From positions 1 to 64,000 of the forward strand of contig DASPOF010000027.1 in the NCBI GenBank assembly GCA_035626155.1: DNA of 64,000 bases, in the 5' to 3' direction. Source of the DNA: DASPOF01 sp035626155. GTDB lineage: Bacteria > Desulfobacterota > Binatia > Binatales > Binataceae. This document shows, in pieces, positions 42,506 through 51,789 of this stretch (position 1 is the first letter of the stretch; each line of letters begins with the position of its first letter). Under the pieces are notes generated by a model. The model was not told the DNA's origin. It searched no databases and saw only the letters and a program-made list of their open reading frames with translations. The position numbers and the translations under genes were made by a program.

Positions 42506-44044
42506 ATGGAACCGGAATCGAGCAACGGCGAGCCTGAAGAGGCTCGAGCCTCGAAGGAGGAACCAAAGGAAGCGGAATCAATTCGTCGGCCGCCTCTGAG
42601 CCTGCTGCGCAACTGGATAAGCCTCACCGGTGTGATTATCGGCGGCTTCACGCTGGCGAACATGCTGGCGCTCCTGCTCGCAGCGACCATCCTGGGGATG
42701 CGGCCGAGTCCTTACTTCGGCATCGTCGTTTACCTCTTGTTCCCCGCGATCGCGCTGGTCGGCCTGCTGCTGATCGTCGTGGGGATGCTGTTCCAGCGCC
42801 GCCGGCTGCGCCGGCTCGCTTCGGCCGCGGCGGAGGCCCAGCAGGCGGCGTACTTGTTTCGCCACGGCGTTATGGCTCTGGGGGCCTTCTCGCTGATCTT
42901 CGCGATGGGGACAGCGCTGGCGAGCTATCACGGCTACCAGTTCACCGATTCGGCGACGTTCTGCGGTCAGACGTGCCACACCCCGATGAGGCCGGAATTC
43001 ACCGCCTACCAGGACTCCCCGCACGCGCGGGTCGCCTGCGTGGGCTGCCACGTCGGACCCGGCGCCACCTGGTTCGTGCGCTCCAAGCTCTCGGGCCTCT
43101 ACCAGGTCTATGCGGTCACGTTCGACAAGTACCCAAAACCGATCACGACCCCGATCAAGGAATTGCGCCCGGTTCGGTCTGCGTGCGAGCAATGTCACTG
43201 GCCGCAAAAGTTCTACGGCGCGCAGCTCAAGGCCTTCGCCCATTACGCATACGACGAGAAGAACACGCCCACCCGGATCGAGCTGTTAATCAAGACCGGA
43301 GGAGGAAGCGCCGAGTTCGGCCGCGCCACCGGAATCCACTGGCACATGAACATCGCCAACGAAGTCTGGTACGTGGCGTCAGACAAGCAGGCCCAGGTGA
43401 TTCCCTGGGTGAAAGTAAAGACCCCTGACGGAAGGACCACGGAGTATGTCGCCAAGGGCAGTACGCTCACCCCGAAGCAGATCGAGGCGATGCCGACCGA
43501 GGTGATGGACTGCGTAACCTGCCACACCCGCCCGTCCCATAAGTTCCGTTCGCCCGATCAGGCGGTGGATGAGGCGTTCGAGGCGGGCCAGATCGATCCT
43601 TCGCTTCCTTATTTGAAGAGGGAGGCGGTAAAGGCCCTGATTACCAAGTACGGCACGGTGGAAGAGGCGACCGAAAAAATCGCAACCGCTCTCGACAGCT
43701 TCTACCACAACCAATATCCGCAGGTTTATGCGACCAAGTTTCCGCAGATAGAGTCCGCGGTCAGCACCATACAGCAGATCTACCAGAACAATATTTTCCC
43801 TGACATGCGCGTAGATTGGACGACGCATCAGGATAACATCGGCCACATGTATTACCCCGGATGTTTCCGCTGTCACGACGGGCAGCACGCCAGCGCCGAC
43901 GGCCGGGTGATACCTGATGAATGCGAATCGTGTCACACGGTCCTTGCGACTCCCACCAGCGTCGCCGAGTTCAAGCATCCGATCGACCTCAAGAAGCTCG
44001 GCAGTTTGACTTGCAGCGCCTGCCACACCGGGCGCGTGCTGTAG
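42506..44044 (+). CDS. NapC/NirT-like heptaheme cytochrome c
   Basis: 512 residues with two or three N-terminal hydrophobic segments and a large periplasmic domain. Six CXXCH sites are visible (CVGCH, CEQCH, CVTCH, CFRCH, CESCH, CSACH), plus one CX3CH (CGQTCH in FCGQTCHTPMRPEF), which also occurs in NapC-like proteins. This gives seven probable hemes. It probably takes electrons from quinol or NrfD and passes them to the octaheme cytochrome. It is the longest soluble electron carrier of the operon. Confidence 0.9.
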   Translation: MEPESSNGEPEEARASKEEPKEAESIRRPPLSLLRNWISLTGVIIGGFTLANMLALLLAATILGMRPSPYFGIVVYLLFPAIALVGLLLIVVGMLFQRRRLRRLASAAAEAQQAAYLFRHGVMALGAFSLIFAMGTALASYHGYQFTDSATFCGQTCHTPMRPEFTAYQDSPHARVACVGCHVGPGATWFVRSKLSGLYQVYAVTFDKYPKPITTPIKELRPVRSACEQCHWPQKFYGAQLKAFAHYAYDEKNTPTRIELLIKTGGGSAEFGRATGIHWHMNIANEVWYVASDKQAQVIPWVKVKTPDGRTTEYVAKGSTLTPKQIEAMPTEVMDCVTCHTRPSHKFRSPDQAVDEAFEAGQIDPSLPYLKREAVKALITKYGTVEEATEKIATALDSFYHNQYPQVYATKFPQIESAVSTIQQIYQNNIFPDMRVDWTTHQDNIGHMYYPGCFRCHDGQHASADGRVIPDECESCHTVLATPTSVAEFKHPIDLKKLGSLTCSACHTGRVL

Positions 44045-44057
44045 AGATCCGGCAGCT

Positions 44058-44804
44058 ATGAAAAGCTCGCTACCAAAGTTCCCCGAACAAATCGGAAGGC
44101 TGGCAATCGTAGCCGTTCTGCTGTTTGCAGCACTCTCGTGGATCTGGCTGGTGCTGCCGCCCTCTTTAAAGGAAAGAAGCTTGCAGCGCGAGGCGGCGAC
44201 CGAGCGGGAGCAGGCCAAGGACCTCAAGTACGCAGGGGCGACGATCTGCGGCGCCTGCCACGTGCCGGAGTACAACACCAAGAAGACCGGCTACCATCGA
44301 AGCCTGTCCTGCGAGACTTGTCACGGACCGGCCAGGGCGCATACGCACAATCCGGCCAAGGTGAAGCCGGAGATACCTCAGAGCCGGAACTTTTGCCCGC
44401 TCTGCCACGCTTACGATCCGTCTCGCCCGCTGGGCTTCCCGCAAATCAATCCGGTGGCCCACAACCCGATGAAGCCGTGCGTGACCTGCCACAACCCGCA
44501 CGATCCGAAGCCGCCGCAGACGCCTCAGAGCTGCGCGGCCTGCCATCAGAGCATCATGCGCGCCAAGGCGGTGTCTCCTCACGCGCTTCTCGAGTGCACT
44601 ACCTGCCACGTGGCTCCCGAGGAGCACCGGGTCGATCCCCTGAGCACGCAGGTCAGCAAGCCGAGCAGCCGCGAATTCTGCGGCCAGTGTCATAGCAAGG
44701 ACTCGAAGATTCCCGGACCGCCGAAGATCGATCTCGCGAGTCACCACGAAAAGTATCTCTGCTGGCAATGCCATTATCCGCATATGCCGACGGTTTACCG
44801 ATGA
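44058..44804 (+). CDS. Membrane-anchored octaheme cytochrome c
   Basis: 248 residues with one N-terminal anchor (RLAIVAVLLFAALSWIWLVL, about 14-33). Eight CXXCH motifs: CGACH, CETCH, CPLCH, CVTCH, CAACH, CTTCH, CGQCH, CWQCH. It is much too short for octaheme nitrite/tetrathionate reductases and lacks a substrate-Lys context, so it is probably a periplasmic electron conduit. It lies 13 bp after the heptaheme gene and 9 bp before the Fe-S gene. Confidence 0.9.
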   Translation: MKSSLPKFPEQIGRLAIVAVLLFAALSWIWLVLPPSLKERSLQREAATEREQAKDLKYAGATICGACHVPEYNTKKTGYHRSLSCETCHGPARAHTHNPAKVKPEIPQSRNFCPLCHAYDPSRPLGFPQINPVAHNPMKPCVTCHNPHDPKPPQTPQSCAACHQSIMRAKAVSPHALLECTTCHVAPEEHRVDPLSTQVSKPSSREFCGQCHSKDSKIPGPPKIDLASHHEKYLCWQCHYPHMPTVYR

Positions 44805-44813
44805 GGCTGGCTT

Positions 44814-45563
44814 ATGAATAGAAGAGCCTTCCTGAGAACGCTGGGCGCCACCATCGTGCGGGCCGGGGTATTCCTCGGACTCTCGCGCGCCGGCGCGGTA
44901 GGAGCCGCCATCGAGGGCGCGGCGCCGGAAGAGAAGCCGCGCTACGGCATGGCGATCGATATCGACCGGTGCATCGGGTGCGCCCGCTGCATGGAAGCGT
45001 GCAAGACCGAAAATAACGTCCCGCAGGAACCGTTCTACTTTCGCACCTGGGTGGAGCGCTACGTCATCAAGACCGACGAAAGCCTGACCGTCCAGAACGT
45101 CGGGATGGAGAAGTACCAGATCGCGGAACCGATCAACGAGTGGGATATCCTGCGCAGCTTCTTCGTTCCCAAGCTGTGCAACCAGTGCGACCATCCGCCC
45201 TGCACGCAGGTGTGCCCGGTAGGCGCGACGTTCTCCACCGAGGAGGGCGTGATCCTCATCGACTCGACCCGCTGTATCGGTTGCGGCTACTGCATCCAGG
45301 CCTGTCCCTACGGCGCCCGCTATCTCCGACCGGATACCAAGACCGCGGACAAATGCACCTTCTGCTACCATCGAATCACCAAAGGACTGCTGCCAGCCTG
45401 CGTGGAAGTGTGCCCGACGCAAGCGAGGGTGTTCGGCGAGCTGAACACCAGCGCGAGCCCTCTCACCCGCTTCAAGCGCATGGAGATGATCCATGTGCTT
45501 AAGCCCCATCTGAATACGGAGCCCAAAGTTTTCTACGCGAATCTGGACGGGTTAGTCAGATGA
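44814..45563 (+). CDS. Tat-exported four-cluster ferredoxin subunit (HybA/TtrB type)
   Basis: 249 residues. The start MNRRAFLRTLGA has the twin-arginine pattern for Tat export. Four cysteine sets characteristic of 4Fe-4S clusters follow: CIGCARCMEAC, CNQCDHPPCTQVC, CIGCGYCIQAC and CTFC...CVEVC. This is the standard electron-transfer subunit that pairs with an NrfD protein. The stop overlaps the NrfD (2) start by 4 nt, so those two form a module. Confidence 0.94.
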   Translation: MNRRAFLRTLGATIVRAGVFLGLSRAGAVGAAIEGAAPEEKPRYGMAIDIDRCIGCARCMEACKTENNVPQEPFYFRTWVERYVIKTDESLTVQNVGMEKYQIAEPINEWDILRSFFVPKLCNQCDHPPCTQVCPVGATFSTEEGVILIDSTRCIGCGYCIQACPYGARYLRPDTKTADKCTFCYHRITKGLLPACVEVCPTQARVFGELNTSASPLTRFKRMEMIHVLKPHLNTEPKVFYANLDGLVR

Positions 45564-46756
45564 CCCACAACGAAATGTTCGAGCTGCTCAAGCAGGTCAC
45601 CGGCCACATCTATCCCAACGAGATCGAGATGCGGTGGTCGATTCTGATCGTCCTGTACCCCTATCTCACGGGATTGGTGGCGGGAGCTTTCATCCTGGCC
45701 TCGCTCGTCGAGGTGTTCAACGTAAAGGAAGTGCAGCCGACTTACCGGCTGGCGCTGCTGACGGCGTTGTCTTTTCTGCTCGTCGCGCCGCTGCCCCTGC
45801 TGTGCCATCTCGGGCGGCCGGAGCGGGCCTACGAGGTGTTGCTGACGCCGAACCTGACCTCGGCGATGGCGATGTTCGGCTTCGTATATGCCTGGTACCT
45901 GATGGTGGTCCTGCTGCTGGAGATATGGTTTGGCTACCGCAAGGATCTGATCGTGTGGGCTAAGCAGGAAAAATTCCCGATGAAGTGGATTCATCGGGTG
46001 ATTAGCCTGTTCTCGACGGATATCAGCGAGGAAGCGGTCCGATTCGATCACAAGGCGGTAAAGTTCATCACCGCGATCGGTATCCCGTCCGCTTTTCTGC
46101 TCCACGGCTATGTCGGATTCATCTTCGGATCGGTCAAGGCGAATCCGTGGTGGAGTAGCGTCTTGATGCCGATCGTGTTCCTGTTCTCCGCCATCGTGTC
46201 GGGAATCGCGATGGTGCTGCTGCTGTACATGGTCATTATTCCGATGCGGAAGGAACATATCGACATGAACTGCGTCGATCGGATCGCGTCGTTTTTGTTT
46301 TACGCGGTAATCGTCGACTTCTCTCTCGAGCTGCTCGATTTCATCCACCGTCTCTATGAGAGCGAGGAATCGATCAAGATCCTGTCCGCGCTGATCATCA
46401 ACAAGCTCTTCATCAGCCTGGTGGTGATCCAGGTCCTGCTCGGGATGCTGGTGCCGCTCGCGGTCCTGGTGGTGATACAGCTTTTCAGCGTCGAGGAGGA
46501 ACTGAGACGGCTTCTGTACTTCGTCACGGCGATCCTGATTCAAGTGGGGATCTTCAGCGTCCGATGGAACGTCGTCATCGGGGGCCAGATGTTTTCCAAG
46601 AGCTTCCTTGGCTTGACGACCTATAAGATGGAGCTGCTCGGAGTCGAGGGTCTCGCGACAGCGCTCGGGCTGTTGATCCTGCCGTTCATCATCCTGGCGG
46701 TTCTGATGAAGATCTTTCCGCCGTGGGGCGCGCCAGGACAGGTCCAGGAAGCGTAG
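45560..46756 (+). CDS. NrfD/PsrC-family quinol-oxidising membrane subunit (2)
   Basis: 398 residues with about ten transmembrane helices (for example LIVLYPYLTGLVAGAFILAS and FSAIVSGIAMVLLLYMVII). It is more divergent than NrfD (1). It is the last gene of the sigma-54 operon and is translationally coupled to its Fe-S partner. Having two NrfD proteins in one operon points to one large complex or two quinol sites. Confidence 0.9.
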   Translation: MTHNEMFELLKQVTGHIYPNEIEMRWSILIVLYPYLTGLVAGAFILASLVEVFNVKEVQPTYRLALLTALSFLLVAPLPLLCHLGRPERAYEVLLTPNLTSAMAMFGFVYAWYLMVVLLLEIWFGYRKDLIVWAKQEKFPMKWIHRVISLFSTDISEEAVRFDHKAVKFITAIGIPSAFLLHGYVGFIFGSVKANPWWSSVLMPIVFLFSAIVSGIAMVLLLYMVIIPMRKEHIDMNCVDRIASFLFYAVIVDFSLELLDFIHRLYESEESIKILSALIINKLFISLVVIQVLLGMLVPLAVLVVIQLFSVEEELRRLLYFVTAILIQVGIFSVRWNVVIGGQMFSKSFLGLTTYKMELLGVEGLATALGLLILPFIILAVLMKIFPPWGAPGQVQEA

Positions 46757-47010
46757 CGCCCTTTCGATTGGGGCGCACATCCCCGTAGCGCATCGGCGTT
46801 CGTACTTCAGAACAGCAAGTCCGCACCACGTCGAGCTTGAATGCCGGCACCTCGGGAATCGAACGAGATGACTTAGGCCGCGAGTGCCGGTGCGATAAAG
46901 CGATGTTGCGGCGGGGCGGGAAAATCAGGCTTGCCCTGATGGAGCCAATCGACGCGGCCGGTCGCGCGCGGTGAGAACGGGACGGCGCGAGCGGGAGGCC
47001 GGAGCGAACA
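46757..47010 (+). other. 254-bp intergenic region
   Basis: Nothing gene-like. No sigma-54 promoter or ATTACA palindrome like those at 39.8-40.0 kb was found, so the downstream undecaheme module is probably not controlled by the same site. Confidence 0.6.
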
Positions 47011-48252
47011 ATGGTGGATGCATCAGGGCGGGCGCTGAGCGGCCTTGCGCACATCGCGCGGGCTATTGCGGCAATCTTGCTATTCGGCGTCGCGGCTGCG
47101 CAGGCCGGTCCCGCACAGGCGCCGGTCGATTGTCTATCCTGCCATAATGCGCAGCCCCCCGCCGCGGAGGCGGCCGGCGCGGTCAGCTTTTACGTGAACA
47201 AGGAGCTGTTCCACTCCTCGGTTCATTCGGCCTTCGGTTGCACCGCTTGCCATTCCGACATTCATGGCTTTCCCCATCCCAAGCCGGTGCGGCAGGTCTC
47301 ATGCTCCGGGTGCCACCCGCAACAAACTTCGGCGTTCGCCGGCAGCATTCACGCGGCCGCCGCGGCCGAAAAGAAGCGCTCCTTTCCGGCTTGCCTGGAT
47401 TGTCACGGGAACCCTCATGGCGTGCGCGCGATGACCGACCCGAAGTCGCGAGTTTACCCTCTCAACCTCCCGCGCACCTGCGGCTCGTGTCACGGAAGCC
47501 CCGAGCTTGCCAGGAAATACGGCTTTCCAAACGTGTACCCGCTTTACATGGACTCGATTCACGGCTTGGCACTGACCAGCGATGGCCTGCTGGTGGCCGC
47601 CACGTGCGCGAGTTGCCACGGCGCGCACGACATCGCCGACAAGAACGATCCCAGGAGCCGGACCTTCCGCACCAATGTTCCTGCGACTTGCGGCAAGTGC
47701 CATGCAGGCATCCAGGCCGATTACCGCGCCGGTGTTCATGGAGCGAAGATGGCCGCCGGGGACGCGAATGCTCCGGTGTGCACGGATTGCCATACCGCGC
47801 ATCAGATCGCGCACGTGGACATCACGAACTGGCAAGTCAAAACCGTCGCCACTTGCGGCAACTGCCACAAGGAAAAACTGCAAAGCTACCGCGATACCTT
47901 CCATGGCCAGGTGACCGAACTCGGCTTCGTCGCCACCGCGCGATGCTGGAGTTGCCATGGCCCGCACAAAATTCTTCCCGCCTCGAATCCGCAATCCACA
48001 GTCGCAGCGCCAAATCTCTCCGCCACCTGCAGCAAGTGTCACCGCGGCGTAACCGCAAGCTTTGTCACTTACGAGCCCCATCCCGATGCGCGCGATCGGC
48101 AGCGCAATCCGGGCCTGTATTATTCCGCCAACTTCATGAACCTGCTGCTGTTGGGGGTCTTCGTTTTCTTCGGGGTGCACACGCAGCTTTGGCTTACGCG
48201 GTCGTTGATCAGGGGACGAAAACAGGATCCGCGGCAACCGCCACGTTTCTGA
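47011..48252 (+). CDS. Undecaheme cytochrome c with C-terminal membrane anchor
   Basis: 413 residues with an N-terminal signal sequence (ending near AAAQA) and eleven CXXCH motifs (CLSCH, CTACH, CSGCH, CLDCH, CGSCH, CASCH, CGKCH, CTDCH, CGNCH, CWSCH, CSKCH). One C-terminal helix (NLLLLGVFVFFGVHTQLWL) anchors it. The next gene, abutting at 48253, encodes a diheme-type cytochrome b that probably passes electrons from quinol. The architecture matches the nonaheme protein at 57240-58304. Confidence 0.92.
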   Translation: MVDASGRALSGLAHIARAIAAILLFGVAAAQAGPAQAPVDCLSCHNAQPPAAEAAGAVSFYVNKELFHSSVHSAFGCTACHSDIHGFPHPKPVRQVSCSGCHPQQTSAFAGSIHAAAAAEKKRSFPACLDCHGNPHGVRAMTDPKSRVYPLNLPRTCGSCHGSPELARKYGFPNVYPLYMDSIHGLALTSDGLLVAATCASCHGAHDIADKNDPRSRTFRTNVPATCGKCHAGIQADYRAGVHGAKMAAGDANAPVCTDCHTAHQIAHVDITNWQVKTVATCGNCHKEKLQSYRDTFHGQVTELGFVATARCWSCHGPHKILPASNPQSTVAAPNLSATCSKCHRGVTASFVTYEPHPDARDRQRNPGLYYSANFMNLLLLGVFVFFGVHTQLWLTRSLIRGRKQDPRQPPRF

Positions 48253-49101
48253 ATGACAATGGAGCAAGTGGTGGAGAATAACGATTCAGAGCGCTACTAT
48301 TTCCGATTTACACTCGGTCAGCGCTACCTGCACGGCTTGTTGATCACGACGTTCCTGGCTCTTGCATGCACCGGGATGACGCTGCGGTTCAGCGAAACGC
48401 TCTGGGCTAAGCGGTTCGCGGAAGCGGCGGGCGGATTCACTGCGATTCTCTCGATACACAAGCTCTGCGCGGTGATCATCACGGCGGGCTTCATCTATCA
48501 TGTCGCTGAAATCGTCGTCAGGGTGATGATGAAGGGAGAGCGAGGACTCCTGTGGGGGCCGAACTCGATGCTTCCGCAGCCGAAGGACGCGCTGGATCTT
48601 CTTCAGCACCTGCGCTGGTTTCTCTGGATGGGTCCGCCGCCCGAATTCGATCGTTTTACCTATTGGGAGAAGTTTGACTATTGGGCGGTGTTCTGGGGAA
48701 TGGCGGTTATCGGAATCACTGGATACATGATGTGGTTCGGGCCGTTCTTCGCCCGCTTCGTCCCGGGTTACGTCCTGAATATCGCGCTCCTGATCCACGG
48801 CGAGGAAGCCTTGCTCGCGGTTTGGTTCATCTTCATGGTGCATTTCTTCAATTCCCATCTGCGCCCCGGGAAATTCGCGTTCGACTCGGTGATGTTTACC
48901 GGGCGGCTGACCGCCGAGCGCTACGAGCACGAACATCTGCTGGATTATTCGCGCTTGGGCGAGTCGGGCGCGCTCGAAAGCCTGCGCACCGACGCGCCTC
49001 CGCTTTGGCTGAAAAATTTCTCCCGCGTGATCGCAATTGTCGCGGTCAGCATCGGCTTTTCTTTGCTGGTGCTGACGCTGATCGCATTCTGGAGCCGATA
49101 G
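48253..49101 (+). CDS. Cytochrome b (FdhI/HyaC-like) quinol subunit
   Basis: 282 residues with five transmembrane helices (YLHGLLITTFLALACTGMTL, FTAILSIHKLCAVIITAGF, YWAVFWGMAVIGITGYMMW, LLAVWFIFMVHFF, VAVSIGFSLLVLTLIAFW). Several membrane His residues can ligate two b hemes. The motif NSHLRPGKFAFDSVMFTGRL is shared with the paralogue at 56542-57243 (NAHLSPDVFPFDVGIFTGKV). It is the quinol side of the undecaheme module; the start ATG follows the previous stop directly. Confidence 0.9.
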   Translation: MTMEQVVENNDSERYYFRFTLGQRYLHGLLITTFLALACTGMTLRFSETLWAKRFAEAAGGFTAILSIHKLCAVIITAGFIYHVAEIVVRVMMKGERGLLWGPNSMLPQPKDALDLLQHLRWFLWMGPPPEFDRFTYWEKFDYWAVFWGMAVIGITGYMMWFGPFFARFVPGYVLNIALLIHGEEALLAVWFIFMVHFFNSHLRPGKFAFDSVMFTGRLTAERYEHEHLLDYSRLGESGALESLRTDAPPLWLKNFSRVIAIVAVSIGFSLLVLTLIAFWSR

Positions 49102-49272
49102 GCGCCCGCGCTGACAACGCCGGCTTGACTCTGACCCCGCCTCAGGCGGAGATAGCCGAAGTAAAGCTGACCCACTTTCGCCAGGCGACGGGGTGGAGTG
49201 CGAGGAGGGCTGCCCCTCCTCGCCAGTCCGTCAGAGAGCCTCGCCGATCGATGGCTCTTCTCGAGCGCCTCA

Positions 49273-51789
49273 CTACTGAGTGGGTGTGTCGTGCGCCGCG
49301 GCGACCGCCCGCTCCACTACCTCCCGTTGATCGGCGGTCAGCTGCTGCGGCCCGAGCCTGTAGGTCACTTTATTGATCGTGCCGCCGAATTTGAACGGCA
49401 GCTTGTAGCTCTCATCGACAGGCGTACGGGTGTCCATCCCGATGTCGAGCGACTCGTCGATCGACATCAGGAACGGAATGGTGTGCTCCATTTTCTGTTG
49501 CGAGAGCGCCTTGCCGTCGACGCTGAGGACGCCCGTTCCGCCCTTGCCTATCCCCGGCCCGTCGTACTTGAAGTCGAACGAGATCGTGTGCTTACCCCGC
49601 GAGAGCGACCTGCCGAGCCAATCGTGGGCGCCGACACCGCCCTCGAACCGGTAACGTTTCAGGTCGAGCAGGTTGTAGACGAACACGGGCTTGCCCTTGA
49701 GCAAGTACATGCCGTAGCCCCCGAACCGGCCGCCCATCGTCGCGATCATGCCCTCGGTGCCCTCCTTCGGGACCGTGATTTCGGCGGTGATCGTGTAATC
49801 CCGGTCGAGCAAGCTCGGCGCATTAGCGACCGGAATGCCGACGTTCTCGCCCGTATAGCTGAATTCCGTCCGCCCAGCAGTCCCGCTCGGTCGCGCCGTC
49901 AGCAAACGCGGAAGAACCGAGTTGTCCAGCGGGAAAACCTGATACTTGTTAGCCTCCGCGACGAACAGCGCCTGCAGCTCTTTTAACCTGTCGGGATACT
50001 TAGCCGCGAGGTCATCGTTCTGCGAGTAGTCTTGGGCTATGTTGTAGAGCTCCCACTTGTATTGCTCGACCGGCGGCAGCGGCTTCAATCCTACAAGCCA
50101 TGGCGGTTCGGGTGGGGTCGTGCAGGCGTACCACCCATCGTGATAGATGCCGCGGTTGGCGAACATCTCGAAGTACTGTGTGTCGCGTTTCGACGGCACC
50201 TCGGCGTTCGCCTTGTCGAATGTGTACACCATGCTCACGCCCTCAACGGGCTTCTGCTTGATGCCGTCGACCATGTCCGGCGCCGGGATCCCGGCGGCTT
50301 CCAGGATCGTCGGCACAATGTCGATCACGTGATGAAACTGTTGGCGAATGCCGCCCGGGTCGTTGATGTGGCCCGGCCACGAGATCACCATACCCTGCCT
50401 GGTGCCGCCGAAGTGCGAGGCGATCTGCTTCACCCATTTGAAGGGCGTGTCGAACGCCCACGCCCATGGGACCGCCATGTGGGCGTAGGTCTGGTCGGAA
50501 CCCCAGGACTCATAGTAACGAAGGTATTCGACCTCCGGCAGCTCCAGGACGCCGTTGTAGACGGTCATCGTGTTCGGCGTGCCCATCATCGACCCTTCCG
50601 AACTGGTCCCGTTGTCGCCTTCAATGTAGATGATGAGCGTGTTGTCGAGCTTGCCCATGTCCTCGACTGCCTGGATGACGCGTCCGATCTCGTAGTCGGT
50701 ATACGCTGCGTAGGCCGCGAACACGTCGGCCTCGCGAATGGTGATCTTCTTCTTCACCGCGGAGAGCGAGTCCCAGTGCGGCAGATCATCCGGCCACGGG
50801 GTGAGCTGAGTATTCGGCGGAATCACGCCGAGCCGCTTTTGGTTGGCGAAGATATTTTCGCGCAACTTCTCCCAACCCTGATCGAACAGGTGCATCGCAA
50901 CGACCTTGTCGATCCATTCCTTGGTCGGCTGATGCGGAGAGTGCGTCGCGCCGGGTACGTAGTAGACGAAGAAAGGCTTTTCGGGCGCCGCCGCGTCGAG
51001 CGCCTTTATGTAGCGGATCGCGTCGTCAGCCATGTCGGTAATAAGGTTGTAGCCAGGCTTGCCGATCCATGGATAGACGGGTGTGTGGTCGCGGAAGAGG
51101 TAGGGCGTCCACTGGTCGGACTCGCCGCCCATGAAGCCGTAGAAGTACTGGAACCCCATCCCGCTCGGCCACTGGTCGAACGGCCCCGCCGCGCTGTACA
51201 GATAGGAAGGCGTGTTATGGTTCTTTCCGAACCACGCTGTTGCGTAGCCGTTGTCTGAGAGGATCCTGCCAATCGTCGCATTCTCGGGCCCGATGATCGA
51301 GTCGTAACCCGGGAAGCCGGTCGACAGTTCGCTAACCTGGCCGAAGCCGACCGCGTGGTGGTTTCGGCCAGTGATGATCGCCGCGCGCGTGGGCGAGCAC
51401 AGCGCTGTGGAGTGGAACTGCGTATAGCGCAGGCCGGCCTTGGCCAGACGGTCCAGGGTCGGCGTAGGAATGACGCCGCCGAAAGTGCTACTCACGCCGT
51501 AGCCGGCATCGTCGGTCATGATCAGCAGCACGTTCGGCGCGCCCTTCGACGGCACCACCGTCGGTGGCCACCACGGCTTCGAGTCCTTGGCGTCCTCCTT
51601 GATTACACCGCCGAACGCCGGCGGGGGCGGCGGCAGTTGCTTCCCGTCGATGGTAGTCGTCGCTCCGGGGGAACCTGGTGTGCCGGTGATCTGCTGCGCC
51701 ATCGCCGCGGCTGGAACCAACGCGAAAGCGCTGAGCGCCATCCGAAAAACAAGACGTGTTCTTGTGCGATAACTGCGATTCCGGTCCAT
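49273..51789 (-). CDS. Exported arylsulfatase
   Basis: 838 residues from the ATG at 51789, with GGGGAGG just upstream. The signal peptide ends near AAAMA-QQ. The sulfatase core has LIMTDDAGYG (metal Asp93, Asp94) and CSPTRAAIITGRN, where Cys131 is the residue converted to formylglycine. A C-terminal domain of about 250 residues is typical of the long AslA-type enzymes. No sulfatase maturase (FGE or anSME) is in the window. It interrupts the two cytochrome modules and looks like an accessory insertion. Confidence 0.93.
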   Translation of the reverse strand: MDRNRSYRTRTRLVFRMALSAFALVPAAAMAQQITGTPGSPGATTTIDGKQLPPPPPAFGGVIKEDAKDSKPWWPPTVVPSKGAPNVLLIMTDDAGYGVSSTFGGVIPTPTLDRLAKAGLRYTQFHSTALCSPTRAAIITGRNHHAVGFGQVSELSTGFPGYDSIIGPENATIGRILSDNGYATAWFGKNHNTPSYLYSAAGPFDQWPSGMGFQYFYGFMGGESDQWTPYLFRDHTPVYPWIGKPGYNLITDMADDAIRYIKALDAAAPEKPFFVYYVPGATHSPHQPTKEWIDKVVAMHLFDQGWEKLRENIFANQKRLGVIPPNTQLTPWPDDLPHWDSLSAVKKKITIREADVFAAYAAYTDYEIGRVIQAVEDMGKLDNTLIIYIEGDNGTSSEGSMMGTPNTMTVYNGVLELPEVEYLRYYESWGSDQTYAHMAVPWAWAFDTPFKWVKQIASHFGGTRQGMVISWPGHINDPGGIRQQFHHVIDIVPTILEAAGIPAPDMVDGIKQKPVEGVSMVYTFDKANAEVPSKRDTQYFEMFANRGIYHDGWYACTTPPEPPWLVGLKPLPPVEQYKWELYNIAQDYSQNDDLAAKYPDRLKELQALFVAEANKYQVFPLDNSVLPRLLTARPSGTAGRTEFSYTGENVGIPVANAPSLLDRDYTITAEITVPKEGTEGMIATMGGRFGGYGMYLLKGKPVFVYNLLDLKRYRFEGGVGAHDWLGRSLSRGKHTISFDFKYDGPGIGKGGTGVLSVDGKALSQQKMEHTIPFLMSIDESLDIGMDTRTPVDESYKLPFKFGGTINKVTYRLGPQQLTADQREVVERAVAAAHDTPTQ

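Noticed and set aside
44058..44804. Octaheme tetrathionate/nitrite reductase
   Set aside because: Only 248 residues and all eight sites are CXXCH, with no room for a catalytic heme pocket; electron carrier is more likely.
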